From: Entamoeba histolytica HM-1:IMSS
Taxonomy: Eukaryota > Evosea > Mastigamoebida > Endamoebidae
DNA length: 40,781 nt
Assembly (NCBI RefSeq): GCF_000208925.1
Contig: NW_001914860.1
Location: 481,581 to 522,361 of the forward strand
Direction of reading: 5' to 3'
The notes below the pieces were generated by a model. It saw nothing but the letters and a program-made list of their open reading frames with translations. It was not told the DNA's origin and ran no database searches. How positions within the stretch are numbered: the stretch's first letter is position 1; each line of letters opens with the position of its first letter. Both the position numbers and the translations under genes were made by a program. Positions 36,567-40,781 of the stretch are shown piece after piece.

Positions 36567-38455
36567 TTGTTTATTTGTTTCGTCTTTCTTATTGGTGCTT
36601 CTCTAATTTTCTTCAATTTAATTTTCCTTTTTTGTTATTCAAACTGTTTTTCTTTTTTTTGTTTTAAAATAACTTAACATTTTTTCTTATCCCTTCAAAT
36701 TATTGTTGGTTTTATTGTTCAATTCAGACTCTAACAGTTATTTGATTCTCACAAATTAAACATTGATACTTTTATTTGTTCATATGTTTATGAAAATGAA
36801 TTATAGAAAAATAATCGAATTACTTTTTTATTTCCTAGGATTTTTATCTTTCTTTCAAGTAAGTGAAATTTTTGTTTATTATAAATTCATTGTATTTAAA
36901 AGAATAAATGGTCTAATTATGAGAAATGTTTATTTAGGTAAAAATTGGTTTTTATTTGATTAAAATGTGATATAATGAAACAACTTTTGAGTAAATTACA
37001 AACATCATTATTGTTAAAGAATTGAATTAGTTTTTAGTTAGAGATATTTTATTTTTTTTAGTATTAATCTATAATAATGTTGGTTTAACTACTTTCGCTC
37101 AAATAATACTGATATGTGAAGAGTAACATTAATTATTCTTTGTGTTTAATCCGTTAAATTAAAAGATAAATGATAGAGTATAATAATAATTAGAGTATTA
37201 TGATTATTTTAAATAAACTAGTTTATTACTTTAGATGTATTTTATTTTTATTTTCTTAATGTTTATTATTTATATATTATTTAAAATATCAAGATTATAA
37301 GATGACATTATATGTATTGGTTGTATTTTATTTATTCAAATGGTTAATAATTATTATATATCATCTGAAGTTATTTGTAAATTCATCAATTATAATAATT
37401 AACAGATGATAGTATATTTTAATGTTAATCCAATTATAATAATAAGAGAAATATCATATTATTTCATATTTTATAATTCATTTCTCATATATTTATGTTA
37501 TTTATTAATGTCATATCTTTTCATAATAATTTCATAACATCTTAAAACAAAATAAACAACAATTACATTTTTATATCAATGTTAATTACTTATTATTTAT
37601 TTTATTATCTATTCAATAATATAAATTATAGTAGATAATTCTTAAATTGTTTATTTAATTAAAGAAATGATGTTTTATATTTTATCAATTTATTATCATT
37701 TATTTGTTTCAATAATCAAATGATTAATGTTATTAACATTCATATTCAATGTTTATGTGTTAGTTAATCTATTTTTATGTTATTTCATTTTGTTTGTTTC
37801 ATTTTGTTTGTTTCTTATTTGAATATTTATTTTGGTTCTATTTTATTAATGATTAATGTACTTTATCTTATTTTTGTGAATGTTAGTTAATTTTGTGATG
37901 ATATGAGTATTTAAATGATAGAAAGAAAATGAGAGTCAAATGTCACAACTCAGAGTCACCATATGAAAGGCTAAAATAAAAGTAAAGAAAATGCTAGTTA
38001 TCTTCTAGTCATGATATAGTCTTTTAAGAGAAAATGTACACATATGGTTAAATATATAATATTTAATACTATTTAATAAGAATAAATAATAATGATGTAA
38101 TTAATATGATTGTATTAATTAATGAGTTAAATGTAAGTATATTTAATAAATATTGAATTTTGTTGAATATATAAAGTATTGTTAAGAAAAATGAAAGAAA
38201 AATGAATGATGATGAAATATGATAATCATAGTGATATTAATATATTCAAAATAAGACAATAAAGAATGATGAGATTTAATACACATTAAATTCAAAATAA
38301 CAAGTTAAATGAAGAAACAAATAAGTTGATGAACTTTGAAAAAGAATAAAATGGATTAAAGAACATGAAATACTCACATTTCGGACAGATGAAATATTAA
38401 TTATTAAGTAAAACATAATTAATATTTTCATAATTAATACAAAAAATACAAATAG
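36567..38455. other. Gene desert, first part
   Basis: No credible coding frame; a 66-codon frame at 36,763-36,963 is F/I/K/Y-rich and unsupported. From about 37,000 to 37,900 the plus strand is T-rich. From about 37,915 it turns purine-rich, with a less AT-rich patch at 37,925-38,030 that holds a direct repeat AGAGTCA. No tRNA, C/D set or known repeat family was recognised. Confidence 0.5.
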
Positions 38456-38628
38456 ATAAATAAGAGAGAAGAGAGTTTAGTACCAAGAACCGAGGTTGAA
38501 AATAAAGCTTAGGGTAATACCAAAGTATTTATTGTAGACCAGTGCTTTTGGGCATTTACTGGCATTAGCCAGATTTGTGCTTGTCAAAAGTGCGAGAGTT
38601 GGGAAAGATGAACCAATCTCTTATTTAT
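38456..38628. ncRNA. Candidate structured RNA (or MITE) closed by a 12-bp perfect inverted repeat
   Basis: The ends ATAAATAAGAGA (38,456-38,467) and TCTCTTATTTAT (38,617-38,628) are exact reverse complements. The 149 bases between them are much richer in G and C than the flanks and fold locally. The hairpin CTGGC-ATTA-GCCAG lies at 38,559-38,572. The alternative stem CCAGTGC...GCA...ACTGG lies at 38,539-38,562 and shares bases with it. A TACC...GGTA pairing lies near 38,481-38,516. No snRNA, SRP, RNase P/MRP, U3 or tRNA consensus was found on either strand. Strand is undetermined. A small non-autonomous transposon with terminal inverted repeats is an alternative explanation. Confidence 0.5.
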
Positions 38629-40781
38629 TTTATTTGTCAATAATATACTCCTCATTATATTCTATTCAAATATCAATATTTAAATAATTTACTTCTTTTT
38701 TGTTTAGTTAATTATGTTATATAAATAAAATATAATTAATAAAATAATATTGACTTAGTTTAATTGAATAATAATGTTTTCACTTTTTCTTATCTTTATT
38801 TTTTATTTAATTTCAAACTACTGTTTATCATAATTCAGGTTTATCTTTTATCACAATAAGAAATGATAATTAATTTTATTACGTCTTATTTCTTTGTTAA
38901 TTTAATTATTTAAATAGACTTAAATCGTTATCTAACATTATAAATTATCAAGAATTAATTCTCATAACATTCAAAAATATTATGATTCTCTATCTCAACT
39001 TTTCTATTCTTTATTATATCTATGAGATTTAAATTGATACAAATCACTTTTATTATTCTTTTTAATAAAATACAATAAATAATATTATTAAATATTCAAA
39101 TACTTCATTTAATAAACAAATAACAATATTAATAGTTGCATATTTAATAAAATGTAAATAATAATAAGATTTAACATAATGGAGATAGTAGAGATAGTAT
39201 AAGTCTTTGTGTTTTATATTACAAGAATAAAATAAATTGAATAAAAATATTAAATTATAATTATTTAAAATAAATGAATATAAAATTCAATAAATAATAA
39301 ATATACCAACAATTAGATAATATAAATATCGGGTGTTGATTATTGTATTGATTTAACATATTTTATTTCAATATAAATTCATTTCTATTATAATTTTATT
39401 GTTTTATTAATGTTATAGTGTGTTATTAGAATTAATTCTGTAAAATATTAACATTGTTTATTTTTATACTAATTGAAATTGGCAATGAAAAAAGCAAATA
39501 ATAGAAAAATGAAGAGAAAGATATAAAAGAATAAAAGGAAAATGATGAAAGAAGAAAATAAAAGTAGAAAGTAGAAGAAGATAAAAATAAAGAAGATAAA
39601 GAGCAATAAAACACAAAGATGTAATAAAAGAAGAAAAGAAGAAATAAAAAGTGTATTTTTTAATGTAAAAATTAGAAATATTCAATAAAAAGTGTCTAAT
39701 TTAATTATGTAAAATGATTAACATTATTTTATTATTGAAAAATATTTTACTCGTTTTATGTTTATTATTTATATGTATAATTTCATCATGATATTTATTA
39801 TATATTCAATCATAAGTGTTATGTTATTATAACATATAATAAATGATAAAATATAAATGAAAATGATATGAATATATGATATAGATTATAAAACAAAAGA
39901 ATAATAAGAATAAATGATAAATAAAAGGAGAAATGATAATCAATGATATAATAATAAATAAAAAGTATAAAAGATAAAATTAATATTAATACAAATCAAA
40001 AGAGAATAAATATAAAATGAAAATAGATATAAATGATAATAATATAAAAATGATAAGAATATAAAAATGATAAAGATGAATAAACAAATAATAAAATACA
40101 TTTAAATATAAAAGAATAACAATAAGAAAATCTAAAGAATATAAACATAAAAATAATAAAATAAGAAGAATATAATAATATAATCATATATAGATAATAA
40201 GAAGATGATAGATAAATAATATAAACAGAGAAATAAATATAAAAATACGATAGATAAATAACATAATAATAACATAATAAAAATAATTAAATATGATTCA
40301 TCAAATAATCTATTTCATTAATATTTCATACAAAATGAATACAAATGATTATAAAATATAAACATAACTATTTACATATTCTGTATTTATCATACTTTTT
40401 ATTTTTTTATTTTTTTAGGAGCAAAATATAATAATTTGAATATTCTATTGATGCAAATTTTTTTGCATCTTTTTTCTTTTTTGTAAATTATTTAGATGCA
40501 TTTTTTCTTTGCTAATTTTCTTTCAGTAAATCATCATATATAACAATAAAACAACACATGTAATTGAGTTTTAACAACTATCTAGATATTCTTTTATCCA
40601 CTTTCTACTATTTTGAATAAAGAAGAGATAACAAATGAGTGAGTAATAAACAAATGATATAGAAAGAAGTGATGAGTTATATGTTAATGATATGTTCTTA
40701 TATTTATTGTTTGATAAATAAAATAAAAAGTAATAATTGTTGCCTCAATTAAATATTAGTTTTATATTCATTGATCATTTA
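38629..40781. other. Gene desert, second part
   Basis: Extremely AT-rich, with alternating strand bias: mixed or T-rich to about 39,470, purine-rich at 39,480-39,660, T-rich near 39,720-39,830, and A/G-rich at 39,840-40,280 with frequent AATAAAAAGATAAA-like words. The minus-strand frames here are F/Y/S/I low-complexity products of that bias. A short hairpin with following T-runs is at 40,450-40,490. Confidence 0.5.
40450..40469. repeat. Perfect 8-bp inverted repeat followed by T-runs
   Basis: GATGCAAA and TTTGCATC flank a TTTT loop, directly followed by runs of T. A further GATGCA occurs at 40,495-40,500. This could be a transcript 3' end or chance in AT-rich DNA. Confidence 0.5.

Noticed and set aside
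36763..36963. 66-codon plus-strand frame downstream of the RING gene
   Set aside because: Hydrophobic AT-driven composition with no family resemblance; no splice partners that extend it.
38456..38628. tRNA, U-snRNA, SRP, RNase P/MRP or U3 identity for the stem-closed element
   Set aside because: Their hallmark sequences (A/B boxes, Sm site with known stems, GNAR/AGCAG, CR-I/CR-V, boxes A-D) are absent on both strands.
1..40781. CRISPR arrays, bacterial-type operons, LINE/SINE elements and tRNA arrays
   Set aside because: No spaced repeat array, no reverse transcriptase or transposase frame and no tRNA-like cloverleaf was seen.

Overview
The window is nuclear DNA of an Entamoeba species, most probably of the E. 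histolytica/dispar group. The evidence is strong AT richness with AT-ending codons, very short spacers around coding regions, and small introns that mostly begin GTTTGT and end in AG. One gene (35,955) also carries both the TATA-like element (GTATTTAAAG-type) and the GAAC element (AATGAACT) that are typical of Entamoeba core promoters. The assignment to genus is an inference from these features and from recall of Entamoeba proteins; no database was searched.

Layout. 1-8,290, plus strand: tail of a TKL-type protein kinase, a low-molecular-weight tyrosine phosphatase, a short EMC2-like TPR protein, U1 snRNP 70K (one intron), a membrane-anchored NodB polysaccharide deacetylase (one intron), a Rab GTPase, and a protein with a CUE-like N-terminus and two SKICH-like repeats. 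8,317-15,134, minus strand: a phospholipid methyltransferase (one intron), an apparently non-coding 2 kb gap, a long-chain acyl-CoA synthetase, a TMEM184/OST-alpha family membrane protein, and a small three-exon type I membrane protein with MRH-like features that only appears once its introns are resolved. A C/D box snoRNA resembling U43/snR70 lies just upstream of that gene. 15,402-17,134, plus: a HAD phosphatase and a divergent mitochondrial-carrier-like protein. 17,223-19,163, minus: a phosphatidylinositol-phosphate kinase split by twenty 15-bp repeats. 19,861-20,142, plus: a small Ser-rich surface-type membrane protein. 20,688-34,166, minus: midasin in one uninterrupted 13.5-kb reading frame. 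34,380-35,676, minus: a Gln-rich SANT-like protein (one intron). 35,955-36,566, plus: a minimal DWNN+RING protein of the RBBP6/Mpe1 family. From 36,567 to the end is a 4.2-kb gene desert holding one compact, GC-richer candidate structured RNA closed by a perfect 12-bp stem.

The genes are not an operon and do not form one pathway. Several touch RNA and ribosome biology: U1-70K, the RBBP6/Mpe1-like protein, midasin, and the snoRNA predicted to guide 18S rRNA methylation. Others belong to membrane, lipid and trafficking biology: EMC2, PEMT, ACSL, PIP kinase, Rab, the MRH-like protein and TMEM184. The most useful results beyond routine annotation are the snoRNA, the orphan stem-closed RNA in the desert, the reconstructed MRH-like gene, the intron that removes an apparent premature stop from the deacetylase, and three coding tandem-repeat arrays.
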